From Gammaproteobacteria bacterium (lineage in GTDB: Bacteria > Pseudomonadota > Gammaproteobacteria > Arenicellales > JAANXG01): a stretch of DNA of 50,313 bases. The DNA is taken from contig JAHEIO010000014.1 in NCBI GenBank assembly GCA_024639325.1, positions 11,504 through 61,816 of the forward strand, given 5' to 3'. Positions 14,191 to 23,386 of the stretch are shown in pieces. How positions within the stretch are numbered: position 1 is the first letter of the stretch; every line of letters starts with the position of its first letter. A program made the position numbers and the translations under genes. The notes under the pieces were generated by a model that had not been told where the DNA came from, did no database searches, and saw only the letters and a list, made by a program, of their open reading frames with translations.

Positions 14191-16068
14191 ATGAGCAAGC
14201 ATTGTGGTTTTCTGACGTCGGGCTTCTCCACATTACTATCAGCCTGCGTGGTGGCGGCCGCCACCCTTGTGGCCAAGCCGGCACCTGCTTTCCAGTTTGG
14301 CAATGACACCTTTTCCGGCAGCTGGGATAACACGCTGTCCTATGGCATTGCATCGCGGGTGAAGGGGCAGGATAAAAAAATCCTGGGACGGGCGTCGACG
14401 ACTCTCCCCAACGGTAGTGCGCCTCCCGGTTCACTGGGCGGTGAGGCAAATTCCGTCAACGCGGATGACGGCAACCTGAACTACGACAAGGGCGTATTCA
14501 GCAACATTTTCAGCTTGACCAGCGAGCTCGAACTGGAGCACGCGTCAGGCTTTGGCGCATTCGTCCGCGGGCTTGCTTTCTACGACTACGAGAACGAGGA
14601 CAGGACGCGCGAGAAGATCGACCTCACGGATCCCGCGCTTACACTGGTCGGCAGCGATGCAAGGATATTGGACGCCTACCTTTTTGGCTCGTTCGATATC
14701 GGCAGCGTCCCCGCGGAGCTGCGCATCGGACAGCAGGTGGTGAGCTGGGGCGAAAGCACTTTCATCCAGAACGGCATCAATGTCATCAATCCCATAGACG
14801 TGAGACAGATCCGGGTTCCCGGCGCCGAGTTGCGCAACGCCCTGTGGCCCGTCGGCATGGTGTGGGGCAGCATTGGGGTCGGGGAAAACGGCTCCCTGGA
14901 AGGGTTCTATCAATACGATTGGCGCGAGACGGATCCGGAACCCTCGGGTTCCTACTTCAGCACCAACGATTTTGCAACGGACGGCGGCAGCAAGCTGATG
15001 CTCGGCTTCGGTTCGGTACCCGACATCGTGCCGTTCGGACCTGCCGCCGCGGCGAGCATCGGCGCTTCACCGGTTGGTGTTGCCGTGCCCAGGGGTGAAG
15101 ATGCCGAACCCAAAGACAGCGGCCAATTCGGGCTGTCCTATCAGGTTTTCGTGCCGAAGTGGGCAGACACCGAGTTTGGCCTTCATTTCGCCAACTATCA
15201 CAGCCGGCTGCCGATCATCAGCGCCATAACCGGTTCCCCCCAAGGGCTCGCCGCCGGCGACTACGCGGGAAGCGCCCGCTATTTCATCGAGTATCCGGAA
15301 GACATCCAGATGCTTGGCCTGAGCTTCAACACCCAGCTCGGTACCAGCGGGTGGGCATGGCAGGGCGAGGTTTCCACCAAGTTTGATGCGCCCCTGCAGG
15401 TCGATGATGTGGAATTGCTTTACGCTGCGTTGTCACCGCTGGCCATTCCGGAGGCGGCAGCGGGTATGCCGGGCCTGGGCACGCTGCTGGCCCAGACCAA
15501 CCAGGTGGCGCCCGGTGGGGCCGGTTTCAACACCGTGATTCCTGGATTCATCGAACGCGACGTGACCCAGCTGCAGATGACTTTCAGCAATCTGTTCCCG
15601 CAGGTTTTACATGCCGATCAGTTCGCCTTGGTCGGCGAGGTCGGGATTACTCATGTGCACAATATGCCGTCCAAGTCGACGCTTCGGCTGGAAGCCCCTG
15701 GCACATTTACCTCGGGGAATCCGGTGCAGACGGCGGCGGGGGTGCAACCGGCGACGGAGCCAGACAAATATTTCGCCGACGCCACGTCTTGGGGCTACCG
15801 GATACGCGGGCAATTTACCTACAACAACGCCATCGGACCGTGGGCACTGATCCCGTCATTTGCCTGGCGGCACGATGTTTCGGGAAACACGCCCGGGCCG
15901 GGCGGCAATTTTCTGCAGGGCCGTAAAGCGATCAGCCTGGGATTGGGTGCAAACCTGCGCAATGAATGGACGGCGGAACTCAGATACACCAACTTTTTCG
16001 GTGCCGGACGCCACAACTTGATCAATGACCGTGATTTCGTTTCGTTCACCGTCAAGTTTTCGATTTAG
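14191..16068 (+). CDS. DUF1302 protein, putative outer-membrane beta-barrel
   Basis: 625 residues from the ATG at 14191, preceded by AGGGGAG. The signal peptide ends at PAPA-FQFGND (about residue 34). The mature protein consists of alternating amphipathic strands (SGSWDNTLSYGIASRVKGQD, GFGAFVRGLAFYDYEN, RIGQQVVSWGESTFIQNGIN) and ends in DRDFVSFTVKFSI, as expected of a barrel. DUF1302 family proteins have no settled function; they usually sit beside DUF1329 and RND genes, which is the case here. I infer a channel or receptor for a hydrophobic compound in the outer membrane. The frame is open upstream of 14191, but those starts would give no signal peptide. Confidence 0.88.
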   Translation: MSKHCGFLTSGFSTLLSACVVAAATLVAKPAPAFQFGNDTFSGSWDNTLSYGIASRVKGQDKKILGRASTTLPNGSAPPGSLGGEANSVNADDGNLNYDKGVFSNIFSLTSELELEHASGFGAFVRGLAFYDYENEDRTREKIDLTDPALTLVGSDARILDAYLFGSFDIGSVPAELRIGQQVVSWGESTFIQNGINVINPIDVRQIRVPGAELRNALWPVGMVWGSIGVGENGSLEGFYQYDWRETDPEPSGSYFSTNDFATDGGSKLMLGFGSVPDIVPFGPAAAASIGASPVGVAVPRGEDAEPKDSGQFGLSYQVFVPKWADTEFGLHFANYHSRLPIISAITGSPQGLAAGDYAGSARYFIEYPEDIQMLGLSFNTQLGTSGWAWQGEVSTKFDAPLQVDDVELLYAALSPLAIPEAAAGMPGLGTLLAQTNQVAPGGAGFNTVIPGFIERDVTQLQMTFSNLFPQVLHADQFALVGEVGITHVHNMPSKSTLRLEAPGTFTSGNPVQTAAGVQPATEPDKYFADATSWGYRIRGQFTYNNAIGPWALIPSFAWRHDVSGNTPGPGGNFLQGRKAISLGLGANLRNEWTAELRYTNFFGAGRHNLINDRDFVSFTVKFSI

Positions 16069-16089
16069 TGCCGAATAAAGGTGCATGAC

Positions 16090-17457
16090 ATGAAGAAATC
16101 CGAACTATTCGAACTGTTTGCGGGCGTTGCTCTATCCTTGACAACCACCGTCGTTTGGGGCGCGGTATCGGCGAGTGAAGCACAGCGGCTTGGCGAAGAC
16201 CTGACGCCAATCGGTGCGGAAACCGCTGGGAACGCGGAGGGCAGCATTCCCGCGTGGGAGGGCGGGCTCAAATCGGCGCCTGCGGGATTCGAGCCGGGCG
16301 GACATCACCCTGATCCGTTTGCTGACGACGAAATCCTGTTCACCATTACCCGGGAAAACATGGGCGAATACGCGGACAAGCTGACTACCGGGCACAAGGC
16401 CCTGCTTGAGCGGTACGGCGACACGTTCAAGATGAATGTATACCCCACCAGGCGATCGGCTTCCTATCCGGATTACGTGTACGACGCTACCAGGTCGAAC
16501 GCGCTAACCGCTCAACTTATCGACGGCGGAAACGGGGTCGAAGGCGCGATCAGATCGGTGCCGTTCCCCATCCCCGAAAATGGGCTGGAAGTCATTTGGA
16601 ACCATATTTTAAGGTATCGCGGTCAGCGGGCACTGCGGATGCTGGGACAGGCACCGGTGACTCGCAACGGTACCTATACCATGGTGATGCTCGAGGATCA
16701 GTACTTCGCACCGTACCATCTGCCGGACGCGGTGGAGGAGAAGCTGGACAACGTCATCATCATGTTCATTCAGCGGGTCACCGCACCGGCCAGGCTCGCC
16801 GGTTCCATACTGCTGGTCCACGAGACCCTTAACCAGAACAAGCAGCATCGCATGGTGTGGCAGTACAACCCGGGGCAAAGGCGGGTGCGGCGTGCGCCCA
16901 ACGTGGCTTTCGACAATCCGGGTACCGCCGCGGACGGCCTTCGGACCAGCGATCAGCTGGATATGTTCAACGGAAGCCCCGAGCGTTACGATTGGCAGCT
17001 GGTCGGCAAGAAGGAAATGATCGTGCCGTACAACGCGTACAAGCTGCACAGTGCGGACACCAAATACAAGGACATCATCCGGCCGCTGCACATGAACCCC
17101 GATGTGCTGCGCTACGAGCTGCACCGTGTCTGGGTGGTCGAGGCCAATTTGAAAGAAGGCGTACGCCACATTTATAAACGCCGCACGTTCTATTTCGACG
17201 AAGACTCCTGGCAGGCGATGGTGGTGGACCAGTACGACAACCGCGACGAGTTGTGGCGGGTGTCCGAGGGACACGCGATCAATTACTATGAAGTCCCCGC
17301 ACTGTGGACTACTGTCGACGCCCACTACGATCTGCAGATTGGAAGATATCTGGCGGTCGGGCTCAACAACCAGGAAACGTTTACTTACGATTTTTCTGTG
17401 GGCCTCACGGCCAAGGAATTCTCCACCGGTGCGCTGCGCAGGCTAGGACGGCGGTAG
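16090..17457 (+). CDS. DUF1329 periplasmic protein (LolA/LolB-like superfamily)
   Basis: 455 residues from the ATG at 16090 (a GTG at 16081 in frame is also possible). A signal peptide (about 1-29) is followed by the conserved start LGEDLTPIGAETAGNAEGSIPAWEGG, the region KMNVYPTRRSASYPDYVYD and YNPGQRRVRRAPNVAFDNPG, and C-terminal strands with WVVEANLKEGVRHIYKRRTF. The YNPGQRRVRR strand is shared with outer-membrane lipoprotein-sorting (LolA-like) folds, which hold acyl chains in a half-barrel. Probable periplasmic carrier between the RND transporter and the DUF1302 barrel (inference). It follows the DUF1302 gene by 21 bases. Confidence 0.88.
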   Translation: MKKSELFELFAGVALSLTTTVVWGAVSASEAQRLGEDLTPIGAETAGNAEGSIPAWEGGLKSAPAGFEPGGHHPDPFADDEILFTITRENMGEYADKLTTGHKALLERYGDTFKMNVYPTRRSASYPDYVYDATRSNALTAQLIDGGNGVEGAIRSVPFPIPENGLEVIWNHILRYRGQRALRMLGQAPVTRNGTYTMVMLEDQYFAPYHLPDAVEEKLDNVIIMFIQRVTAPARLAGSILLVHETLNQNKQHRMVWQYNPGQRRVRRAPNVAFDNPGTAADGLRTSDQLDMFNGSPERYDWQLVGKKEMIVPYNAYKLHSADTKYKDIIRPLHMNPDVLRYELHRVWVVEANLKEGVRHIYKRRTFYFDEDSWQAMVVDQYDNRDELWRVSEGHAINYYEVPALWTTVDAHYDLQIGRYLAVGLNNQETFTYDFSVGLTAKEFSTGALRRLGRR

Positions 17458-17473
17458 CGGGCCAATTCCTTCG

Positions 17474-18505
17474 TTGCGGGCCAGCCGCTGTCCAACCGGC
17501 CGTGCAGTGTCTGGCGGCCTTGCTTTAATCGGTCTGTCATTTGTTCTGGCCTGCCAACCGGCAGCCGCCCGTCAGCCGCATACATCCGTCATCGCACCGT
17601 TGGCGGTAAGCTCGCTTCTGCTCGATGCGGAATTTTCCGGAGAAAACATCGTCGCCGTGGGCGAGCGCGGTCATGTTCTGCGTTCGGAAGATCGAGGCGG
17701 CACCTGGCGGCAGATATCGGCGCCGACTCGCACCACGCTGACCGCCGTTTCGTTCCGCGATGCCGCTCAGGGCATTACGGTCGGCCATGATGCCACCATC
17801 CTGAGGACGCTCGACGGCGGCAAGACGTGGCAACAGGTGCACTACGAGCCGGAACAAGAAAGACCGCTTCTCGACGTTTATTTCCACGATGCCCTGCACG
17901 CTACCGCGGTCGGTGCCTATGGCTATTTTCTTGAGAGTCGGGATGGCGGCGCGACCTGGGCGTCACGAGAGCTGACCGCAATGGAGTTTGGCAAGGATAG
18001 CGCTTCGGATGATGCCGGGGAGAGATACGCGGAAGATTTTCACTTCAATCATTTCGCGGTATCGGATACGGGAAAGTGGTACATGGCGGCGGAGGCTGGA
18101 AACATCTTTCGTTCCGATGACCGGGGTGAGACCTGGCAGCGCATGCCCTCGCCCTATGAGGGCTCGTTCATGGGACTGCTGCCGTTGACGGATGACCGGT
18201 TACTCGTATTTGGACTCCAGGGCATATTGTTCTACTCAGGGGATGCCGGAGCCACCTGGCACGGCCTCGACACCGGTACACGGGCAACGTTGACCAATGC
18301 ACGGGTGCTCGCGGACGGACGAGTGCTGCTGGCCGGCTATTCGGGTGCGCTCTTGACAGTAGATCAGGGCCTGACCGGGATCCGACTCACTCAGCTGGAA
18401 AGGCGCATGGGAATCTCGTCCACGCTGCAGCTGCAAAACGGCGACCTGATGCTGTTCGGCACCGGCGGCGTGCTGCGTTTGCCGTTGAGCAGTCTCGGGG
18501 ATTGA
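17474..18505 (+). CDS. YCF48/Asp-box beta-propeller protein
   Basis: 343 residues. A hydrophobic N-terminal segment (about 13-31, GGLALIGLSFVLACQPAAA) is either a signal peptide or, with Cys27 after VLA, a lipoprotein signal. The rest is a propeller with five Asp-box motifs of the S/T-x-D-x-G-x-T-W type: SEDRGGTW (71), TLDGGKTW (112), SRDGGATW (155), SDDRGETW (214) and SGDAGATW (255), plus a decayed sixth at about 295. Relatives include the photosystem II assembly factor Ycf48/HCF136, but here it lies between DUF1329 and RND genes, with no photosynthesis link. Likely a periplasmic scaffold. The start codon (TTG 17474 or GTG 17507) is uncertain. Confidence 0.85.
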   Translation: MRASRCPTGRAVSGGLALIGLSFVLACQPAAARQPHTSVIAPLAVSSLLLDAEFSGENIVAVGERGHVLRSEDRGGTWRQISAPTRTTLTAVSFRDAAQGITVGHDATILRTLDGGKTWQQVHYEPEQERPLLDVYFHDALHATAVGAYGYFLESRDGGATWASRELTAMEFGKDSASDDAGERYAEDFHFNHFAVSDTGKWYMAAEAGNIFRSDDRGETWQRMPSPYEGSFMGLLPLTDDRLLVFGLQGILFYSGDAGATWHGLDTGTRATLTNARVLADGRVLLAGYSGALLTVDQGLTGIRLTQLERRMGISSTLQLQNGDLMLFGTGGVLRLPLSSLGD

Positions 18506-18512
18506 CGCGCCT

Positions 18513-20891
18513 ATGACTGATCATGCCGTTAGCCCGCATGATAAACCAGGGTCCAGTCTCACCCGGCGACTGGAGCTCCTGATTTTCGATCACCGTCTAG
18601 CCGTGATGATGGTTTTCGGGGTGGTCACGCTGGTCATGGCCGGGCTCGCGACGCAATTGAGGATCGATGCCGGCTTTACCAAGCTGCTGCCAATCAAGCA
18701 TCCCTACATGCAGACCTTCGTCGACTACCAGAGCGAGTTCGGCGGAGCGAACCGGGTGCTGGTCGCGATGATGGCCAGGGAGGGCGATATCTTTACCAAG
18801 GGTTTCTTCGATTCCCTGAAGGCGGCCACGGATGAGATTTTTTTCCTTCCCGGAGTCGACCGCAGCCGTGTGACGTCGCTGTTTACGCCAAACGTCCGGT
18901 TCACCGAGGTCGTGGTGGGCGGGATATCGGGCGGCAACGTGGTGCCCGCCGATTTCCAGGCCGACGAGGAAGGTTTGGCCAGGGTGCGGGAAAACATCCT
19001 CAAGGCAGGTATCGTGGGCCGGCTGGTGGCGAACGATTTCAGCGGCGCGATCATAAGCGCCGAACTCCTGGAGTTCGACCCCAACAATGGTGACCAGCTG
19101 GATTATGTCGAAGTGGCCAACCTGCTCGAAGACCGAATCAGGAAGAAATTCGAAGGCGAGTCCATCTATGTGGATATCGACATCCACATCATCGGATTCG
19201 CCAAAATCATCGGTGACATCACCAGCGGCACGGGGAGGGTATTGTTATTTTTCCTGATCGCCTTCGTGATTACCGCCGTGCTGGTCTACTTCTATTCGCA
19301 CTCCTACAGAATTACAGGTTCGATTCTGCTGTGCTCCCTGCTTGCGGTGGTGTGGCAGCTTGGCCTGCTGCCGCTGCTGGGATTCGGCATGGACCCCATG
19401 TCGATTCTGGTGCCGTTTCTGGTGTTCGCCATCGCGGTGAGTCACGGCATGCAGATGATAAGCGCCATCCGTGCCGAGCTTTACATGGGTTCGAACTTCG
19501 AACAGGGGTGCCGCAGTGCATTTCGTCGTCTTCTGCTGCCGGGGTCCGTTGCCCTTGCAAGTGATACCATAGGCTTCATTGCCATCCTGCTGATCGATAT
19601 CGGGATCATCCGGGAAATGGCGATCACCGCCAGCATCGGTGTGGGCGTCATCATTTTTACCAACCTCGTGTTGCTGCCGGTGGTGATCTCTTACGTGAAG
19701 GGCGAGGAGGATTACAGAAAGCTGCTCGAAAGCAGGGCTATAAGGTTGGCTGTATTTTGGCGCAGACTGTCGTGGGTGGCCACACCGAAGGGGTCGGCAG
19801 CGGTGTTGATCGCTGCCGCGGGTCTGCTGGTCCTGGGCTTGATCAAGGGTACCGATGTAAAGATCGGTGATCTGCATCAGGGCGTACCGGAGTTGCGCCC
19901 GAATTCCCGCTACAACCTGGACACCCGGGCCATCACCGACAAGTTTTCCATTGGCGTCGATGTGATGACCGTGTTTGCGGAGAGCGGTCCGGAAGGTTGC
20001 ATAGACTTCGACACCATGAACACCATCGACGAGTTTGCCTGGCATATGTCCAACGTTGCGGGCGTGCAGTCGGTAGTCGCGCTGCCGATGGTGGCCAAGA
20101 TAATCAATTCCGGCTGGAACGAAGGTGATCTCAAGTGGCGGGTCCTGCCGAGAAATCAGCATGCGTTGGTCCAGGCCACCAGTCCGGTCGATACCAGCAG
20201 CGGTCTGCTCAACAAGGACTGCAGCGTCATGCCCGTAATCATTTTTACCACCGATCACAAGGCGCAGACGATAGAGAGGATCGTGTCTGAAGTGAAAAGC
20301 TTCGATGCAGGCCCGGACAGCGACTCGATTCACTTCAGGCTCGCGGGCAGCAATGTCGGCGTTATGGCGGCGACCAATGAGGCGGTGCAGGCCGCCCAGT
20401 TTCCCATCCTGGTTTATGTCTACGCGGCGGTGATCGTGCTGTGCCTGATCTCATTCCGTTCCGTTGCCGGTACGATCTGTATCGTGGTTCCGCTGGCGCT
20501 GGTTTCCCTGCTGGCATACGCGCTGATGAGTTATCTCGAGATCGGGCTGAAGGTCAATACGCTTCCGGTCGTGGCGCTGGGTGTCGGAATTGGGGTGGAT
20601 TACGGAATCTACATCTTCAGCCGTTTTCAGAGTCTGCTCGACGAAGACTTCAGTATCGAGGCCGGTTACAAAACTACGCTGTCGATTTCCGGCTTCGGAG
20701 TGATCTGCACCGGCTGTGCACTCGCCATCGGCGTCGCGACCTGGATTTTTTCACCGCTGCAGCTTCAGGCGGACATGGGAATCCTGCTCACCTTTATGTT
20801 CCTCATGAATATGCTCGGGGCGATACTGCTTCTTCCCGCACTGGCAAGATGGCTGATGCGCGGAAAGGGCAGGGTCTCTCACGCCGGCTGA
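18513..20891 (+). CDS. RND/MMPL-superfamily transporter
   Basis: 792 residues with 12 predicted membrane helices in the RND 1+5 / 1+5 order: TM1 about 29-49, a large periplasmic loop, TM2-6 about 242-398, TM7 about 427-445, a second loop, TM8-12 about 633-785. The second half carries GVGIGVDYGIYIFSRF in TM10, the MMPL/SecD-like proton-relay motif; the matching place in TM4 reads FAIAVSHGMQMIS and lacks the Asp. Relatives move lipids (hopanoids, mycolates) or export hydrophobic compounds. It sits 7 bases after the propeller gene and closes the DUF1302-DUF1329-YCF48 set. No membrane fusion protein or TolC is nearby, so it is not a classical tripartite efflux pump. Confidence 0.92.
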   Translation: MTDHAVSPHDKPGSSLTRRLELLIFDHRLAVMMVFGVVTLVMAGLATQLRIDAGFTKLLPIKHPYMQTFVDYQSEFGGANRVLVAMMAREGDIFTKGFFDSLKAATDEIFFLPGVDRSRVTSLFTPNVRFTEVVVGGISGGNVVPADFQADEEGLARVRENILKAGIVGRLVANDFSGAIISAELLEFDPNNGDQLDYVEVANLLEDRIRKKFEGESIYVDIDIHIIGFAKIIGDITSGTGRVLLFFLIAFVITAVLVYFYSHSYRITGSILLCSLLAVVWQLGLLPLLGFGMDPMSILVPFLVFAIAVSHGMQMISAIRAELYMGSNFEQGCRSAFRRLLLPGSVALASDTIGFIAILLIDIGIIREMAITASIGVGVIIFTNLVLLPVVISYVKGEEDYRKLLESRAIRLAVFWRRLSWVATPKGSAAVLIAAAGLLVLGLIKGTDVKIGDLHQGVPELRPNSRYNLDTRAITDKFSIGVDVMTVFAESGPEGCIDFDTMNTIDEFAWHMSNVAGVQSVVALPMVAKIINSGWNEGDLKWRVLPRNQHALVQATSPVDTSSGLLNKDCSVMPVIIFTTDHKAQTIERIVSEVKSFDAGPDSDSIHFRLAGSNVGVMAATNEAVQAAQFPILVYVYAAVIVLCLISFRSVAGTICIVVPLALVSLLAYALMSYLEIGLKVNTLPVVALGVGIGVDYGIYIFSRFQSLLDEDFSIEAGYKTTLSISGFGVICTGCALAIGVATWIFSPLQLQADMGILLTFMFLMNMLGAILLLPALARWLMRGKGRVSHAG

Positions 20892-20929
20892 CGACGATCG
20901 ACCGGACTGGTTAAGATGCGGTTTGTTTT

Positions 20930-21670
20930 ATGAACTGGAACCCCGGCAAATACGACCAGCACGCACGCTTCGTTTCGGATCTCGGAATGCCCGTGGTGGA
21001 GCTTTTGCAGCCGCGCCCAGGTGAACGTATTTTGGACCTCGGGTGTGGCGACGGCGCATTGACCCAAAAACTCATCGAGATCGGTTGCGAGGTCACCGGT
21101 GTCGACGCCAGCAGGCAAATGGTCGCGGCGGCACTGCGGCGTGGCATCGATGCCCGCGTCATGGACGGCCACACGCTGACCTTCGCCGATGCGTTCGATG
21201 CGGTGTTCAGCAATGCCGCGCTGCACTGGATGAAGGAACCGGACCGTGTCATTGCGGGGGTTTGGCGAGCACTCAAAAAGCCGGGCCGCTTTGTTGGTGA
21301 GTTTGGAGGTCTCGGCAATGTGGACAAACTCCACAGGGCGCTGCTGGAAGCGATCTCCATGCGGGGGATCCCGCCGGGCGATGTCGATCCCTGGTTTTTC
21401 CCTTCACCCGATGAATACCGGGACAAGCTGGTGTCTGCGGGATTCAGTGTCGACTCTATCGAACTGGTTGACAGGCCCACGCCATTGCCGACCGGTGTGG
21501 CGGGCTGGATCGAAGCCGTTGCACATCCTTTTCTGGCCGTCGTGGAACCCGAAGAACGCGGCGCGCTGATCAGGGAGGTCGAAGACCGCGTGCGGCCGCT
21601 CCTGTGTAACGATGGGGTATGGTTCGCCGATTATGTGCGGCTCAGATTTTCGGCCTCCGTCCAGGGGTAG
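20930..21670 (+). CDS. Class I SAM methyltransferase (Tam/UbiE-like)
   Basis: 246 residues. The SAM-binding motif ERILDLGCGDGALTQKL is at about 25-41 and the next acidic strand is GCEVTGVDASRQMVAAA. FDAVFSNAALHWMKEPDRVI (about 86-105) strongly resembles trans-aconitate 2-methyltransferase, and GRFVGEFGGLGNVDK is the following core strand. The C-terminal half (about 130-240) differs from E. coli Tam, so the substrate is uncertain. It starts 38 bases after the RND gene and could be part of that operon. It converges on the ROK kinase with a 6-base gap. Confidence 0.85.
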   Translation: MNWNPGKYDQHARFVSDLGMPVVELLQPRPGERILDLGCGDGALTQKLIEIGCEVTGVDASRQMVAAALRRGIDARVMDGHTLTFADAFDAVFSNAALHWMKEPDRVIAGVWRALKKPGRFVGEFGGLGNVDKLHRALLEAISMRGIPPGDVDPWFFPSPDEYRDKLVSAGFSVDSIELVDRPTPLPTGVAGWIEAVAHPFLAVVEPEERGALIREVEDRVRPLLCNDGVWFADYVRLRFSASVQG

Positions 21671-21676
21671 CCGGCA

Positions 21677-22606
21677 TTATGCGGTATCGTGCACCGGGTC
21701 GGTACGACCTCCGTTGACAGGCGGTGGCCAGAGCCAGGCGGCGCCCCGGACGCCGGAGCTGTCACCGTGCCGGTTCGGCAATATGGGCGTCGTCAGCTCG
21801 TCATTGAACACGTAGTCCGCGATTCGCCGCCGGCCGCTGTCATACAGAACCTGGAGGTTTGACATGCCCCCACCCAGTACGATGGCATCCGGATCCAGAA
21901 TATTGATCACCACCGCCATGGCCCGCGCAAAATATTCAATGTACTTCTCCATCGCCGAACGACAGTGTTCGTCGCCGTTCAGCGCAAGCTCGACGATCTG
22001 CCTGGCGGTGGCGCTTCCCCGGTTCCCGCTCTGCTCCGCCCACTCGGCTACCAGCCCGGGGCCTGAAAGGTAGGTTTCAACGCAGCCCCGGCGCCCGCAG
22101 TAGCAGGGTCTGCCATCGGCAACCAGCGTGTTGTGTCCCCACTCTCCGGCAATATGCTGTGGGCCCGAATGCAGGTTGTTGTCGATGACGATACCTCCGC
22201 CCACACCCGTACCCATGATAACCCCAAACACCAGGCCGTGATCGCTGGCGGCGCCGTCGATAGCCTCGGATAGCGTAAAGCAGTTGGCGTCATTTTCCAG
22301 ACGAACCTCGCGCTCGAGCATGATTTCGAGATCCTGCTTGATCGGCTTGCCGGAAAGCGACAGCGTGTTGGAATTTTTCAGCCTGCCCGAGCGTGCGGAG
22401 AGTGCACCCGGCGTCCCCACCCCCACGCTGCAGCGTTCCCCGCTGCGCGATTCCAGTTCGTTTACCAGGTCCCCGATCGCGCTGACGATTTCCGCGTATA
22501 CGCCGTTGGTTGGTGTGGAGACACGTTTTCTGTGCACTATTCGTCCGCGGGAATCCATAACGATGCCTTCGATTTTGGTGCCGCCCAGGTCGATGCCGAT
22601 ACGCAT
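21677..22606 (-). CDS. ROK family sugar kinase (fructokinase/glucokinase type)
   Basis: 309 residues from the ATG at 22606, chosen because MRIGIDLGGTKIEGIV is the family N-terminus (phosphate-binding DLGGT at 6-10). The ROK zinc site is intact in CYCGRRGCVETYLSGPG, preceded by GEWGHNTLV with the catalytic-region Glu and His. GTPGALSARSGRLKNSNT and GVIMGTGVGGGIVID complete the ATPase fold. The product phosphorylates a hexose in the cytoplasm, most like E. coli Mak (fructokinase). It follows the amidotransferase gene with a 2-base gap. Confidence 0.92.
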   Translation of the reverse strand: MRIGIDLGGTKIEGIVMDSRGRIVHRKRVSTPTNGVYAEIVSAIGDLVNELESRSGERCSVGVGTPGALSARSGRLKNSNTLSLSGKPIKQDLEIMLEREVRLENDANCFTLSEAIDGAASDHGLVFGVIMGTGVGGGIVIDNNLHSGPQHIAGEWGHNTLVADGRPCYCGRRGCVETYLSGPGLVAEWAEQSGNRGSATARQIVELALNGDEHCRSAMEKYIEYFARAMAVVINILDPDAIVLGGGMSNLQVLYDSGRRRIADYVFNDELTTPILPNRHGDSSGVRGAAWLWPPPVNGGRTDPVHDTA

Positions 22607-22608
22607 CG

Positions 22609-23337
22609 CTAGCCCGCGTTTCTCACCTGGATCCCGGACGATAGCGCGGCGCACCATTGACCGTACACGTGATCGGCGGCTGAATGGGAGGTGCGCGTTT
22701 TGTCGAGAAGATTCTCGATCATGACATCCCGGGACTGCACCGTTTCACAGAGTCTGTGGGAAGCATCGAGGAACAGGGATGTCCATTCATGAACGGTCTC
22801 TGGCAGGACCTCCAGGTGAAACTGAAGCGCCAGGGTGTTACCGATCTGGAAGCCCTGGTTCGGACAGGTGTCCCGGTGAAACAGTTTCTGTGCGCCGCCG
22901 GGAATTGAAAAAGTCTCGTTGTGCCAGTGAAATACATCCAACACCCCGGGCAGGCCGCCGCACCACGTCGGGGTCTCAGCGTTGCTGATCACGTCGACCG
23001 GCAGCCAGCCGATCTCTTCCACCGGATTTTTGGTAATCGATCCGCCCAGCGCCCTGGCAATGAGCTGCCCGCCGAGACAGTGGCCGAGGATGGGGATATT
23101 CCGGCTGTGGGCGAGGCGGATGAGATCCAGCACCCGGGGTATCCAAGGCAGATCATCATTGGCGCTCATCACGCCGCCAAGAAGACATAAACCGGAAACT
23201 CCGTCTATACTGTCGGGTACGGGTTCGCCCTGATCGATCTTACGTATTGCGTAGGGGATCTGGCGTCTTTGCAGGTACCGGCCGAAGTATCCGGGACCAC
23301 CCGTTTGCTCGAACCTGAGTATGAGGATTCTTGACAT
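22609..23337 (-). CDS. Class I glutamine amidotransferase-like protein
   Basis: 242 residues with a complete GATase triad: Cys87 in GHCLGGQ, His174 and Glu176 in ALQFHLEVLPE. The oxyanion strand is GLCLLGGVMSANDD. This is the stand-alone GMP-synthase-like GATase group (similar to YfeJ-type and gamma-glutamyl-peptide hydrolases), with no synthetase domain. The substrate is not known; many relatives hydrolyse gamma-glutamyl compounds. It starts within 50 bases of the divergent protease gene, and its start region overlaps a longer possible start of that gene. Confidence 0.85.
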   Translation of the reverse strand: MSRILILRFEQTGGPGYFGRYLQRRQIPYAIRKIDQGEPVPDSIDGVSGLCLLGGVMSANDDLPWIPRVLDLIRLAHSRNIPILGHCLGGQLIARALGGSITKNPVEEIGWLPVDVISNAETPTWCGGLPGVLDVFHWHNETFSIPGGAQKLFHRDTCPNQGFQIGNTLALQFHLEVLPETVHEWTSLFLDASHRLCETVQSRDVMIENLLDKTRTSHSAADHVYGQWCAALSSGIQVRNAG

Positions 23338-23386
23338 TACTAACGATTATTCATCATCTCGACCGATTTCCGCGGACAGGCGCGGC

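Noticed and set aside
18513-20891. RND gene as a classical multidrug efflux pump
   Set aside because: No membrane fusion protein or TolC gene is nearby and the neighbours are DUF1302/DUF1329/YCF48; the MMPL-like subfamily fits better.
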